A DNA stretch of 64,000 bases from Glandiceps talaboti (taxonomy: Eukaryota > Hemichordata > Enteropneusta > Spengelidae). The notes below the pieces were generated by a model that made no database searches, had not been told where the DNA came from, and worked only from the letters and a program-made list of their open reading frames with translations. A program made the translations under genes and the position numbers. This document shows positions 12,871 through 24,234 of this stretch, piece after piece (positions within the stretch are counted from its first letter, which is position 1; the number at the start of each line of letters is the position of its first letter). Where the stretch lies: NCBI RefSeq assembly GCF_964340395.1, contig NC_135565.1, positions 19,910,709-19,974,708 on the forward strand. The letters run 5' to 3'.

Positions 12871-15800
12871 GTGTCAAGTTCATCTGTGTATGTGATGGAT
12901 GGTAGTTGATACAGCATATTGTCAAGTTCATCTGTGTATGTGATGGATTGTATCTGATACAACATTGTATCAAGTTCATCTGTGTATGTAATTGATGGTA
13001 TCTGATACAGCATTGTGTCAAGTTCATCTGTGTGTGTGATGGATGGTATCTGATACAGCATAGTGTCATGTTCATCTGTGTATGTGATGGATGGTATATA
13101 ATAAAGCATTGTGTCAAGGTCATCTTTGTATGTAATGGTTGGTATCTGATACAGCATAGTGTCAAGTTCATCTGTGTATGTGATGGATGGTATCTGATAC
13201 AGCATTGTGTCAAGTTCATCTGTGTATGCGATGGATGGTATCTGGTACAGCATTGTGTCAAGTTCATCTGTGTATGTGATGGATGGTATCTGGTACAGCA
13301 TTGTGTCAAGTTCATCTGTGTATGTAATTGATGGTATCTGATACAGCATTGTGTCAAGTTCATCTGTGTATGTAATTGATGGTATCTGATACAGCATTGT
13401 GTCAAGTTCATCTGTGTATGTAATTGATGGTATCTGGTACAGCATTGTGTCAAGGTCATCTTTGTATGTAATGGTTGGTATCTGATACAGCATAGTGTCA
13501 AGTTCATCTGTGTATGTGATGGATGGTATCTGATACAGCATTGTGTCAAGTTCATCTGTGTATGCGATGGATGGTATCTGGTACAGCATTGTGTCAAGTT
13601 CATCTGTGTATGTGATGGATGGTATCTGGTACAGCATTGTGTCAAGTTCATCTGTGTATGTAATTGATGGTATCTGATACAGCATTGTGTCAAGTTCATC
13701 TGTGTATGTAATTGATGGTATCTGATACAGCATTGTGTCAAGTTCATCTGTGTATGTAATTGATGGTATCTGGTACAGCATTGTGTCAAGGTCATCTTTG
13801 TATGTAATGGTTGGTATCTGATACAGCATAGTGTCAAGTTCATCTGTGTATGTGATGGATGGTATCTGATACAGCATTGTGTCAAATTCATCTGTGTATG
13901 TGATGGATGGTATCTGGTACAGCATTGTGTCAAGTTCATCTGTGTATGTGATGGATGGTATCTGGTACAGCATTGTGTCAAGTTCATCTGTGTATGTAAT
14001 TGATGGTATCTGATACAGCATTGTCTCAAGTTCATCTGTGTATGTGATGGATGGTATCTGATACAGCATATAGTGTCAAGTTCATCTGTGTATGTGATGG
14101 ATGGTATATAATAAAGCATTGTGTCAAGTTCATCTGTGTATGTAATGGATGGTATCTGATACAGCATTGTGTCAAGTTCATCTGTGTATGTGATGGATGG
14201 TATCTGATACAGCATAGTGTCAAGTTCATCTGTGCATGTAATGGATGGTATCTGATACAGTATAGTGTCAAGTTCATCTGTGTATGTGATGGATGGTATC
14301 TGATACAGCATAGTGTCAAGTTCATCTGTATGTGATGTATGGTATCTGATACAGCATAGTGTGAAGTTCATGTGTGTATGTGATGGATGGTATCTGGTAC
14401 AGCATTGTGTCAAGTTCATCTGTGTATGTGATGTATGGTATCTGATACAGCATAGTGTCAAGTTCATCTGTATGTGATGTATGGTATCTGATACAGCATT
14501 GTGTCAAGTTCATCTGTGTATGTGATGGATGGTATCTGATACAGCATTGTGTCAAGTTCATCTGTGTATGTGATGGATGGTATCTGATACAGCATTGTGT
14601 CAAGTTCATCTGTGTATGTGATGGATGGTATCTGATACAGCATTGTGTCAAGTTCATCTGTGTATGCGATGGATGGTATCTGATACAGCATTGTGTCAAG
14701 TTCATCTGTGTATGCGATGGATGGTATCTGATACAACATTGTATCAAGTTCATCTGTGTATGTAATTGATGGTATCTGATACAGCATTGTGTCAAGTTCA
14801 TCTGTGTGTGTGATGGATGGTATCTGATACAGCATAGTGTCATGTTCATCTGTGTATGTGATGGATGGTATATAATAAAGCATTGTGTCAAGGTCATCTT
14901 TGTATGTGATGGATGGTATCTGATACAGCATTGTGTCAAGTTCATCTGTGTATGCGATGGATGGTATCTGGTACAGCATTGTGTCAAGTTCATCTGTGTA
15001 TGTGATGGATGGTATCTGGTACAGCATTGTGTCAAGTTCATCTGTGTATGTAATTGATGGTATCTGATACAGCATTGTGTCAAGTTCATCTGTGTATGTA
15101 ATTGATGGTATCTGGTACAGCATTGTGTCAAGGTCATCTTTGTATGTAATGGATGGTATCTGGTACAGCATTGTGTCAAGTTCATCTGTGTATGTAATTG
15201 ATGGTATCTGATACAGCATTGTCTCAAGTTCATCTGTGTATGTGATGGATGGTATCTGATACAGCATAGTGTCAAGTTCATCTGTGTATGTGATGGATGG
15301 TATATAATAAAGCATTGTGTCAAGTTCATCTGTGTATGTGATGGATGGTATCTGATACAGCATAGTGTCAAGTTCATCTGTGCATGTAATGGATGGTATC
15401 TGATACAGTATAGTGTCAAGTTCATCTGTGTATGTGATGGATGGTATCTGATACAGCATAGTGTCAAGTTCATCTGTATGTGATGTATGGTATCTGATAC
15501 AGCATAGTGTGAAGTTCATGTGTGTATGTGATGGATGGTATCTGGTACAGCATTGTGTCAAGTTCATCTGTGTATGTGATGTATGGTATCTGATACAGCA
15601 TAGTGTCAAGTTCATCTGTATGTGATGTATGGTATCTGATACAGCATTGTGTCAAGTTCATCTGTGTATGTGATGGATAGTATATGATACAGCAGTGTCA
15701 AGTTCATCTGTGTATGTGATGAGTGGTATCTGATACAGCATAGTGTCAAGTTCATCTGTGTATGTGATGGATGGTATCTGATACAGCATTGTGTCAAGTT

Positions 15801-17606
15801 CATCTGTGTATGTGATGGATGGTATCTGATACAGCATTGTGTCAAGTTCATCTGTGTATGCGATGGATGGTATCTGATACAGCATTGTGTCAAGTTCATC
15901 TGTGTATGTGATGGATGGTATCTGATACAGCAGTGTCAAGTTCATCTGTGTATGCGATGGATGGTATCTGATACAGCATTGTGTCAAGTTCATCTGTGTA
16001 TGCGATGGATGGTATCTGATACAGCATTGTGTCAAGTTCATCTGTGTATGCGATGGATGGTATCTGATACAACATTGTATCAAGTTCATCTGTGTATGTA
16101 ATTGATGGTATCTGATACAGCATCGTGTCAAGTTCATCTGTGTGTGTGTGATGGATGGTATCTGATACAGCATAGTGTCATGTTCATCTGTGTATGTGAT
16201 GGATGGTATATAATAAAGCATTGTGTCAAGGTCATCTTTGTATGTAATGGTTGGTATCTGATACAGCATAGTGTGAAGTTCATGTGTGTATGTGATGGAT
16301 GGTATCTGGTACAGCATTGTGTCAAGTTCATCTGTGTATGTGATGTATGGTATCTGATACAGCATAGTGTCAAGTTCATCTGTATGTGATGTATGGTATC
16401 TGATACAGCATTGTGTCAAGTTCATCTGTGTATGTGATGGATAGTATATGATACAGCAGTGTCAAGTTCATCTGTGTATGTGATGAGTGGTATCTGATAC
16501 AGCATAGTGTCAAGTTCATCTGTGTATGTGATGGATGGTATCTGATACAGCATTGTGTCAAGTTCATCTGTGTATGTGATGGATGGTATCTGATACAGCA
16601 TTGTGTCAAGTTCATCTGTGTATGCGATGGATGGTATCTGATACAGCATTGTGTCAAGTTCATCTGTGTATGTGATGGATGGTATCTGATACAGCAGTGT
16701 CAAGTTCATCTGTGTATGCGATGGATGGTATCTGATACAACATTGTGTCAAGTTCATCTGTGTATGTGATGGATGGTATCTGATACATCAGTGTCAAGTT
16801 CATCTGTGTATGCGATGGATGGTATCTGATACAACATTGTGTCAAGTTCATCTGTGTATGTGATGGATGGTATCTGATACAGCATAGTGTCATGTTCATC
16901 TGTGTATGTGATGGATGGTATATAATAAAGCATTGTGTCAAGGTCATCTTTGTATGTAATGGTTGGTATCTGATACAGCATAGTGTGAAGTTCATGTGTG
17001 TATGTGATGGATGGTATCTGGTACAGCATTGTGTCAAGTTCATCTGTGTATGTGATGTATGGTATCTGATACAGCATAGTGTCAAGTTCATCTGTATGTG
17101 ATGTATGGTATCTGATACAGCATTGTGTCAAGTTCATCTGTGTATGTGATGGATAGTATATGATACAGCAGTGTCAAGTTCATCTGTGTATGTGATGAGT
17201 GGTATCTGATACAGCATAGTGTCAAGTTCATCTGTGTATGTGATGGATGGTATCTGATACAGCATTGTGTCAAGTTCATCTGTGTATGTGATGGATGGTA
17301 TCCGATACAGCATTGTGTCAAGTTCATCTGTGTATGCGATGGATGGTATCTGATACAGCATTGTGTCAAGTTCATCTGTGTATGTGATGGATGGTATCTG
17401 ATACAGCAGTGTCAAGTTCATCTGTGTATGCGATGGATGGTATCTGATACAACATTGTGTCAAGTTCATCTGTGTATGTGATGGATGGTATCTGATACAG
17501 CATCGTGTCAAGTTCATCTGTGTATGCGATGGATTGTATCTGATGCAGCATTGTGTCAAGTTCATCTGTGTATGTGATGGATGGTATCTGATACATCATA
17601 GTGTGC
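12871..17606. repeat. 48-bp minisatellite array, about 99 units
   Basis: The unit begins GTCAAGTTCATCTGTGTATG and ends GATACAGCATTGT, 48 bp long. Because 48 is a multiple of 3 and the unit lacks stops in two minus frames and one plus frame, long open frames appear with 16-residue repeats such as DELDTMLYQIPSITYT on the minus strand. Units of 45, 46 and 50 bp shift the frame repeatedly, so no frame is conserved over the array. There is no splice or domain context. Higher-order blocks of about 0.7-0.8 kb repeat in 15.6-17.6 kb, and a block near 13.0 kb recurs 1774 bp downstream. Confidence 0.95.
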
Positions 17607-18056
17607 ATGTTGAAAATAAAACTGTAGTAGTAGCAAAATGCTAGATTGATATGATTTCATTATCACATATTTGCTATGATGGGATTGTACTCTTCTAGAA
17701 AAAGATAATACATGTACATTTGAAACTGACAAAGATTGAGAAATTATACCACATCAACACCAGTATGATTGTGTTCCTTTTACCTGGATGATTATAATAT
17801 TTCCTAATACATGTATTATAGGTATAGGTATTCTGTATACTACATTTTAATGATGGCAACATTTTATGAAATTAATCTTTGAGGTGAATAATTTTTTATT
17901 TGAACACTAACCAGAAGATCTAGAGTCAGTAGGAGGAATTTACTAAAAACACTAAATATACACTTGTGTACCAACTTGTCCGTCTGTGTTTCCATATTTG
18001 AATGTAACATTTTAAACTTTGGTTGCATCAATGACATTGTTTGATTTAGACTCTCA

Positions 18057-18298
18057 CAGTCCTCGGAGCTTCATAAAGCTAAAACTTGGGTTGTTTGTAT
18101 GTACCGATATCAAGCTAGCCTGGCGCTTCGCGTTAACACAGGGCGTCGCACTGACACGTACGTACACATCAACGAAAGGTTAGCCCAATGTGATCGATGA
18201 GGGCGCACAGTTGCAGGGATATTCGAGTAAAATTGTGCAGTAGATATCGGTACATACAAAACAACCCAAGTTTTAGTTTTGCGATGCTCCGAGGACTG
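18057..18298. mobile_element. Foldback/MITE-like inverted repeat element
   Basis: Arms at 18057-18111 and 18243-18298 are near-perfect reverse complements: CAGTCCTCGGAGC...ACCGATATC against GATATCGGT...GAGGACTG. They enclose a 130-bp loop richer in GC than the surroundings. No ORF is inside, so it is a non-autonomous DNA element or foldback. I see no convincing target duplication. Confidence 0.82.
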
Positions 18299-19368
18299 AG
18301 AAAGTATGTTTGATTCAGCATAGTGTTGATATTGTGTGTATGATATGGTAGACATGGCAACCGAATTTATATTGTCACTATGTATCCAAGGTGTAGAAAC
18401 TATACGAGACAGTACAACTATTTGCATGATTCCTTAATGGAATGCGGTCTCATGGCCTGCCTTTACTGAATTCTTTTGCTTAGCCCCCCCCCCCAACTTG
18501 CACCGAATTTAGTTTTTTAGACAAATATGTGATACTTCAATCATGACTTGGATTTTACTGTATGTGACAGATGCACATATCACTTAATTTTGTTACCTTG
18601 AAGCATATACTAGTATATAAAAATGGTGGCCATATTGTTAATAAGGTCTAAATAAAAAAGATTGTGTGTTCCGGTTACCTGACCCTCACCTAGTTTTTTC
18701 ACTGCCGACCCTAAACTTTTTTTTCTTACATATTCGAGAAAAAAATATTAAAATCGCAAATATTGTGAAGTCTAGCCAGAAATAGTGGATGTGGAAATTG
18801 AGACCAACTTAATAACATGGAGACCATTTGGAAAACAAATTGAATATAACTACCTGAAACTAGACACTCGCACATGAAACAAATATATAATAAAAAGCTA
18901 CCCTCATATTCTAAAATTGAGCTTAATCGGAACCACACAATTTTTTTCATTAGGCCTAACAACCACATTCTGGTTCTTATCTTCAAGTTTGATACATACA
19001 AACTCATACACCATTATGTGTAGACCACAACAATGATAAGCTTTCTAATGTGACCTTTGACCCTGGAGAATTCAAGTCGAAATAATTCGATTTTGCTTTC
19101 CTATGAAAAGTCAAGAAGCTGAATGCACAGAATACGTATAAGTGTTGGCATTTATATTATCAAAGGTAAGCTTCTTCTTATACCTTTGACTTTGACCTCT
19201 ATTTTCAAGGTCATGTAGCAAATTGGTTAATACATTATGAAGTTTTGTACGTAGAGAATATTGGACGATTGGTGGTGGTGGGGTGGGGGAATACCCCAGG
19301 TGCAGTCAACGGAGCTGTTGTGAGAGGGCAATTTTTTTGTTCCATCGTTAGCGGGACCGAGTAAGGGA

Positions 19369-19850
19369 GGATTGCAGCAGGGAAGGCCTGATTTTGATAC
19401 AATGGAACATGGGATGGAGCCCTCAACGACAAGTCTGGGTAACCGAGACTAGTCAGAACGGTAGAGTAAACGTCTAAACGCATGTTTATGTATTGATCTG
19501 TATTATACATTGAAAGGTTACATTCCTTACTGCCATCTAATAATTATAAATAATATTTATTTGAAGACAAAAACACGTCGAGAAAAGACAAACGAGATGG
19601 AAATATACTCGCAGTAACAGCTGATGCATTCTGGGAGATCGGTGAAAGATTTAAGGTACAAGGCCAAGACTTTCCCTGCGAGATGTGAGCTTTGTCAGAG
19701 ATTCGAGTTCATCTAATAATTTAATGTTGAGAAGGAAAGACATACATAATTTATGGACATGGCATCGCAAAGCACATGATTGTTTATAATACGCAGCAGG
19801 ATTGCAGCAGGGAAGGCCTGATTTTGATACAATGGAACATGGGTTGGAGC
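19369..19850. repeat. 52-bp direct repeat pair
   Basis: 19369-19420 and 19799-19850 match at 51 of 52 positions, both starting GGATTGCAGCAGGGAAGG. The 378 bp between them are unrelated. Could be the ends of a degraded dispersed repeat or a recent local copy. Confidence 0.85.
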
Positions 19851-20127
19851 AAAGTAAAGTGTTTCTGTATCTATATACCACAATCGTTTATAACATCCAT
19901 GTCAAGTGTAAAAGTATACTGTTTCATTTGCCAATTGACCACATTAAAACGGCTACATGCCAGGCTTGAAAATACTAATAAACCAATTGAAATAGTATAC
20001 TTTTACACTTATGCATGCTATGAACGAATGTAGCACATATAGAAAGTGCTCTACTTCTGTGTTACCCGTTGTATGTCATTGGACTTTATAATATAGTTGG
20101 TTGAACCATTCACGTTATTTTTGGCCT

Positions 20128-20215
20128 TGTACCATCAGTCCACTCTAATATTTTGGCCATGTTCCATCAGTCCACTCTAATATTTTTGGCCATGTACCAT
20201 CAGTCCATTCTAATA
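20128..20215. repeat. Short tandem repeat, about 3 copies
   Basis: ACCATCAGTCCACTCTAATAT-type units recur three times, followed by a small palindrome around ATCGATGGTAC. Confidence 0.75.
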
Positions 20216-21330
20216 TCGATGGTACAACATGGTACATTATACTACAATAATAACACCACTAGCACTGTAAAAAGATAGAGTTATTTATCCGAGGCAAAGT
20301 GCATTTGAGACTACGGGTAGGTTTTATCATATGGACAACTAGTTAGAAGTACAAAGTCGCGAAATTTACGCGAAACAGTTCTTCCAATGAATGTGCTACA
20401 TGATCTCAAAATCGTTCTCTCCCTGCCTAATTATGCCCCACATAAGCACAGGGAACGCAAGCTCAGTTTGATATAATGCGTGTGCTATGCTGTGATCGCT
20501 GTCGCTGAAAGTGTTATAGCGCCCTCTCGTGACTACATCAGACGGCAGCTCATTTGCAAAATGGAATCCGTTGAGTGATGAACGCACTCAGTGTTTCCTA
20601 GTTTTATTATCAAATTACAGCCGTCGAGTGACATCCAAATGAAATCAACTTTACACAACATAATCAACTAACATCAAAGAATGTACAGGTAAAGTTTTAT
20701 AATTATTCTGCACACACAAGTAGTTTTATGGCCAATATGAAATTCTGAGATGGAAATAGCATATGTTGAAGTCCGGACGTCATGACCGGTTTACATCTGT
20801 TATTTCAAAAATACTCAAATTATGTCACAAAATATTCTTGGATTTATCCAAAAATGTTTTAGTGTACATCAGTAAATGTAGCGACACCTGTGTAGTGTCA
20901 TTTCCAGTCATAATTTTTATCAGAAAGTGTGAAAATAAATAAATACTTGATCAGTCTAATGGTAATGGCTGTCGTATCGTAACGACGCGGTAAATACAAA
21001 TTGTGACGTCACAACTTTCAACATATGAAAAATCCAATATTCCTCTACTTCTGCACCAAAACATTCTCCAAAATGTTTACAAATATCATAAGAAACATCA
21101 CAAAAAATAGCGACACACATGTAGAGTGTTTTTTATTCACAAAAAATTCTCAAAATATGCAAACTAGAGAATATTTTTGTGCAGAGAATGTTGTTTACAA
21201 GATTAAAGTGTTGTTGACATCACATCTCTTTATTATCCTATATTCAATAAAATTCTCTGAGAATTTCACTAAAAATAATAAAATAAATTTTTTTCTTGTA
21301 AAATATACACCGTAGTGTAAAGTAGATTTC

Positions 21331-21336
21331 TTTATT
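21331..21336 (-). promoter_or_regulatory. AATAAA hexamer overlapping the NHL stop codon
   Basis: On the minus strand the last codons read ACC AAA TAA A, so an AATAAA polyadenylation-type hexamer begins inside the last Lys codon and includes the TAA stop. If used, the 3' UTR would be only about 10-30 nt. Confidence 0.35.
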
Positions 21337-22146
21337 TGGTGTAAACTCTGACATGGTTGTAGCCTTGGTGTGAAACTATAATCTTAGGCTGTCCATACTT
21401 ACTAACAGCAATGAAACCCCAGTCTACGTAATCTCTAATTCTTTCAACTACTTCTCCATTCTTTGTATATTTCACAATCCACCCCCAACCTGACCCCCTA
21501 GTGTACTGAATATTATAAACATTGTCCCATAAATCTACACTTAGCCCATAGGGTCTCCACACATCACTACACATTGTGAACAGATATTGTAATTGTTTAC
21601 CAAACACTTTGATGCTACCATCATCAACACTTCTGCCCTGGTCAGAGACAATAACATTGTTATCACTATTGACCACAACAAACTTAGGGTCATAGAGTAG
21701 ACTTGGCTGGACATGACCTCCAACCTCTGCTACACTTTCACCATTCATGTCATACTTGACCACTCTGTGACCTTTCTCATCGGTGACAACAAATCCTTCA
21801 TCCAGTAAAGCAATTGCTCTTGGTTTAATGTCATCATTTTGACAAAATGTTTTAGTAGTTTTAGAAGATTTGTCAAACATGACGACTTGGTCATTACCAG
21901 AATCTGTCATGAAATAATTATTGCTTGTTGTCACGGCAACATCATAAGGTTTGAATTTATTAGGAAAATGACCATCAAATCTAATCTCTGAGTCAAGTTT
22001 ATAAGTTGATTTCAAGGTAAGTACACTATTGTTGCCTTCATCTGCCATGACCACTTGACCAAGGTGATTTGTGGTCACTCCTTGCACATGTTTAAACTTT
22101 ACTGGACCACTTTTACCATCCAGTGTCTTGGTCACTTTCCACTGAC
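21332..22146 (-). CDS. Terminal exon: NHL-repeat beta-propeller
   Basis: Acceptor TTTACATTACAG, phase 1 in, stop TAA at 21334-21332. About 270 residues contain six NHL-type blades of roughly 43 residues: GVTTNHLGQVVMADEGNNSV, then YDVAVTTSNNYFMTDSGNDQV, AIALLDEGFVVTDEKGHRVV, KFVVVNSDNNVIVSDQG, GLSVDLWDNVYNIQ and GFIAVSKYGQPKIIVSHQG, ending NHVRVYTK. NHL propellers bind protein, RNA or ligand and close many TRIM-NHL proteins. Assigned to the composite gene because strand, phase and the Gly junction fit; otherwise it ends a separate TRIM-like gene. Confidence 0.85.
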
Positions 22147-23878
22147 CTGTAATGTAAACAAAGGTCAAAGGTCAAACATCAGACTACACATTCAATACAA
22201 TTGGAAAATTAGAATATTTTTCCCTGGAATTGCTATAAATTGCATTTATAATTTTTTTTATGAGGGGAAAATTTAGTTCTGATATGATATGGTGTATGAC
22301 AATTTTTTTAAAGTCAAATCTTGAATTTCCATGGCAACCATCCACAGAAAATAAACATTTAATATTCATAAAAATTAAGTTTGTAATACTATTACAGGCA
22401 ATTTTCTGAATTTATGGGATGTTTTGTTTATTTATACAACTATTTAACAAAAACTTCAAAATTGAATTTATATGATGAAGACATGGTAACCATAGCAACA
22501 ATATATACAAGTTCTGTTCAAAAATTCTTTTTTCTTCATAGTTTTTGTTCTAAGTGTGATAGGGTTTTCAAACTTAAATTTTCTTAACAAGTAGTGATTA
22601 AATACAATTCTTGAAAATATATTTTTAAAAATTATTGGTTACCATGGCAACCTTTTTTATTTCTACATTTCTTTCACACCTGACATCCACATGTACATTA
22701 TGGTGTGGGAAACATTTCCAAAGTATTGCTTTCTTTGGTCATGGTAATAAATGGTGAGTTTGTTAAATGCAGATTTAGGTAAAATTATGTGGTTGCTATG
22801 GTAACCAATTGTGTAGAAATCCATTTTTTATCATTTTATTGCCAGTTTAATTGCCTAATAATTGAATGTTACATATATATAATATAATATTACATAAAAA
22901 TAAATATACACTAAAAAGTAATGTTTTATGTCTGACATTAAATTACAGTGAGAATTTTTTTTTCACACATTTAATATGAATTTGATAATATACGAAATAA
23001 TCATGCAATATACATAACTATAGTAACCTAAGTTAGTGTGGATATCAAGTCATTTACACAATTAACATCAAAGTGGTGTGGATAGACAAGTTATTTATAG
23101 TAAAAACCCTTATCACTGTGTTTAGGTTGAATACTACATGAATGTGATGTCAGTATATGCAGTGTCAATGGTCACATGTAATGTCAAAGGTCACCTCTAC
23201 TTGTTCATATGAAGATAGGAGATGTGTTTATTTTTCCCCTCAACCTACTAGAAGAACTTTAGGATTATAAAAATAAATTATGATATATTATACATTATAT
23301 TTTATCTAATGCTGGTGTTCATTTTATTCTTTTTACAGATATTCAGGAGATATTAAAAAAGAAGAATTCCTTCATCCCAGCAATTTATATGTTATGGTTT
23401 AGTATAGTGTCAATAACAAAGAAGTCATTCCTTGGTATTCTTCAATCAAGTCCTATTCTACAACTACTGTGCATACCAATGATGATATCATATCCATCAA
23501 AGATGACAACAAAGATTGGATAAAAGACAAGAACTGAAGATGAGTCTAGATGACAATACCATGAACTGTATGAGATCATCTAATAATTTACCGTAAGGTA
23601 AACAAACCAAACGGCTCTTTTCAGAGCCAAAACATCCTCCAAAAAGAGATACCATTACCATAGCAATACACAACAGCACAAACTAGATCACATTGTTACC
23701 TCTTCTCTTCTTAAATGTAAAACATTGCATTACAACAGAAAAACAATTATCCCCTAGCTATGTTGTTAAAACGTATACTTAGGTAACAGTAGAATATATA
23801 GACTAAACTTATTTACCATTTTACTATTTGTACCACCAAACTTACATAAGGATACTGGACTTTCTAATTGTATGCTCC
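22147..23878 (-). other. Intron, AT-rich, no element recognised
   Basis: Follows the NHL exon on the gene's upstream side. Very AT-rich with several short CATGGCAACC/GGTTACCATGG-like segments. The short open frame 23339-23522 on the plus strand after a TTTTTACAG has no recognisable motif. Confidence 0.55.
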
Positions 23879-24234
23879 ATAATAATGATAATAATGTTGG
23901 GTTCTTATATAGCGCTTTCCCCACACCATGCTCAAAGCGCTTTACAATTTATTACCCCTGGCTCGGATCAGAACGGCACAACGAACCTTTAGTCTTCCTC
24001 AACTCCCCGGGCAGCATACAATCCATTGCAGCCATTTCAGCGCAAAGGATTAAAGCCTTCACATTGCAACCTACATCCTACCAGGTCCCTAATTATACAG
24101 CTGGGTTGGCTGAAGCACAGTTGTGGTTCAAATCTTGCCAAAGGACTTTAGCTACTCAGAAACAAACAGCAGGCAGTGACAGGGCTCGAACCTGCAACCT
24201 GTAGATTCCAAGCCGGTCACGCTACCCATTCATC
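23879..24234 (-). mobile_element. tRNA-derived SINE
   Basis: On the minus strand the head at about 24229-24170 has a pol III A-box-like TAGCGTGACCGG and a B-box GGTTCGAGCC within a tRNA-like sequence. The body runs to a 3' end with the motif AAGCGCT...ATAGCGCT and a tail of ATT/ATC repeats (plus strand AATAATGATAATAATG at 23880-23895). Head, body and simple-repeat tail are the standard SINE order, length about 355 bp. Its 5' end directly abuts the 32-bp satellite. Confidence 0.78.

Larger units (their letters stand above)
17607..21331. other. Intergenic stretch with small repeats
   Basis: No recognisable gene on either strand. Contains the foldback element at 18057-18298, a C run near 18486, a 52-bp direct repeat pair at 19369 and 19799, and a 3-copy short repeat at 20128-20215. 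The rest is AT-rich single-copy-like sequence. Confidence 0.65.

Noticed and set aside
12819-14467. 416- and 538-codon open frames on the minus strand
   Set aside because: Two overlapping frames of the same 48-bp minisatellite. Unit-length changes shift frames, and a plus-strand frame is open too. No evidence of selection on protein.
23339-23522. Possible plus-strand exon after a TTTTTACAG acceptor
   Set aside because: Open for about 57 codons, but with no recognised motif, no clear donor, and placed inside a minus-strand intron. Insufficient support.
24170-24234. tRNA gene on the minus strand
   Set aside because: A- and B-box-like text is present, but it leads into a SINE body with a simple-repeat tail and no clear cloverleaf, so it is a SINE head.
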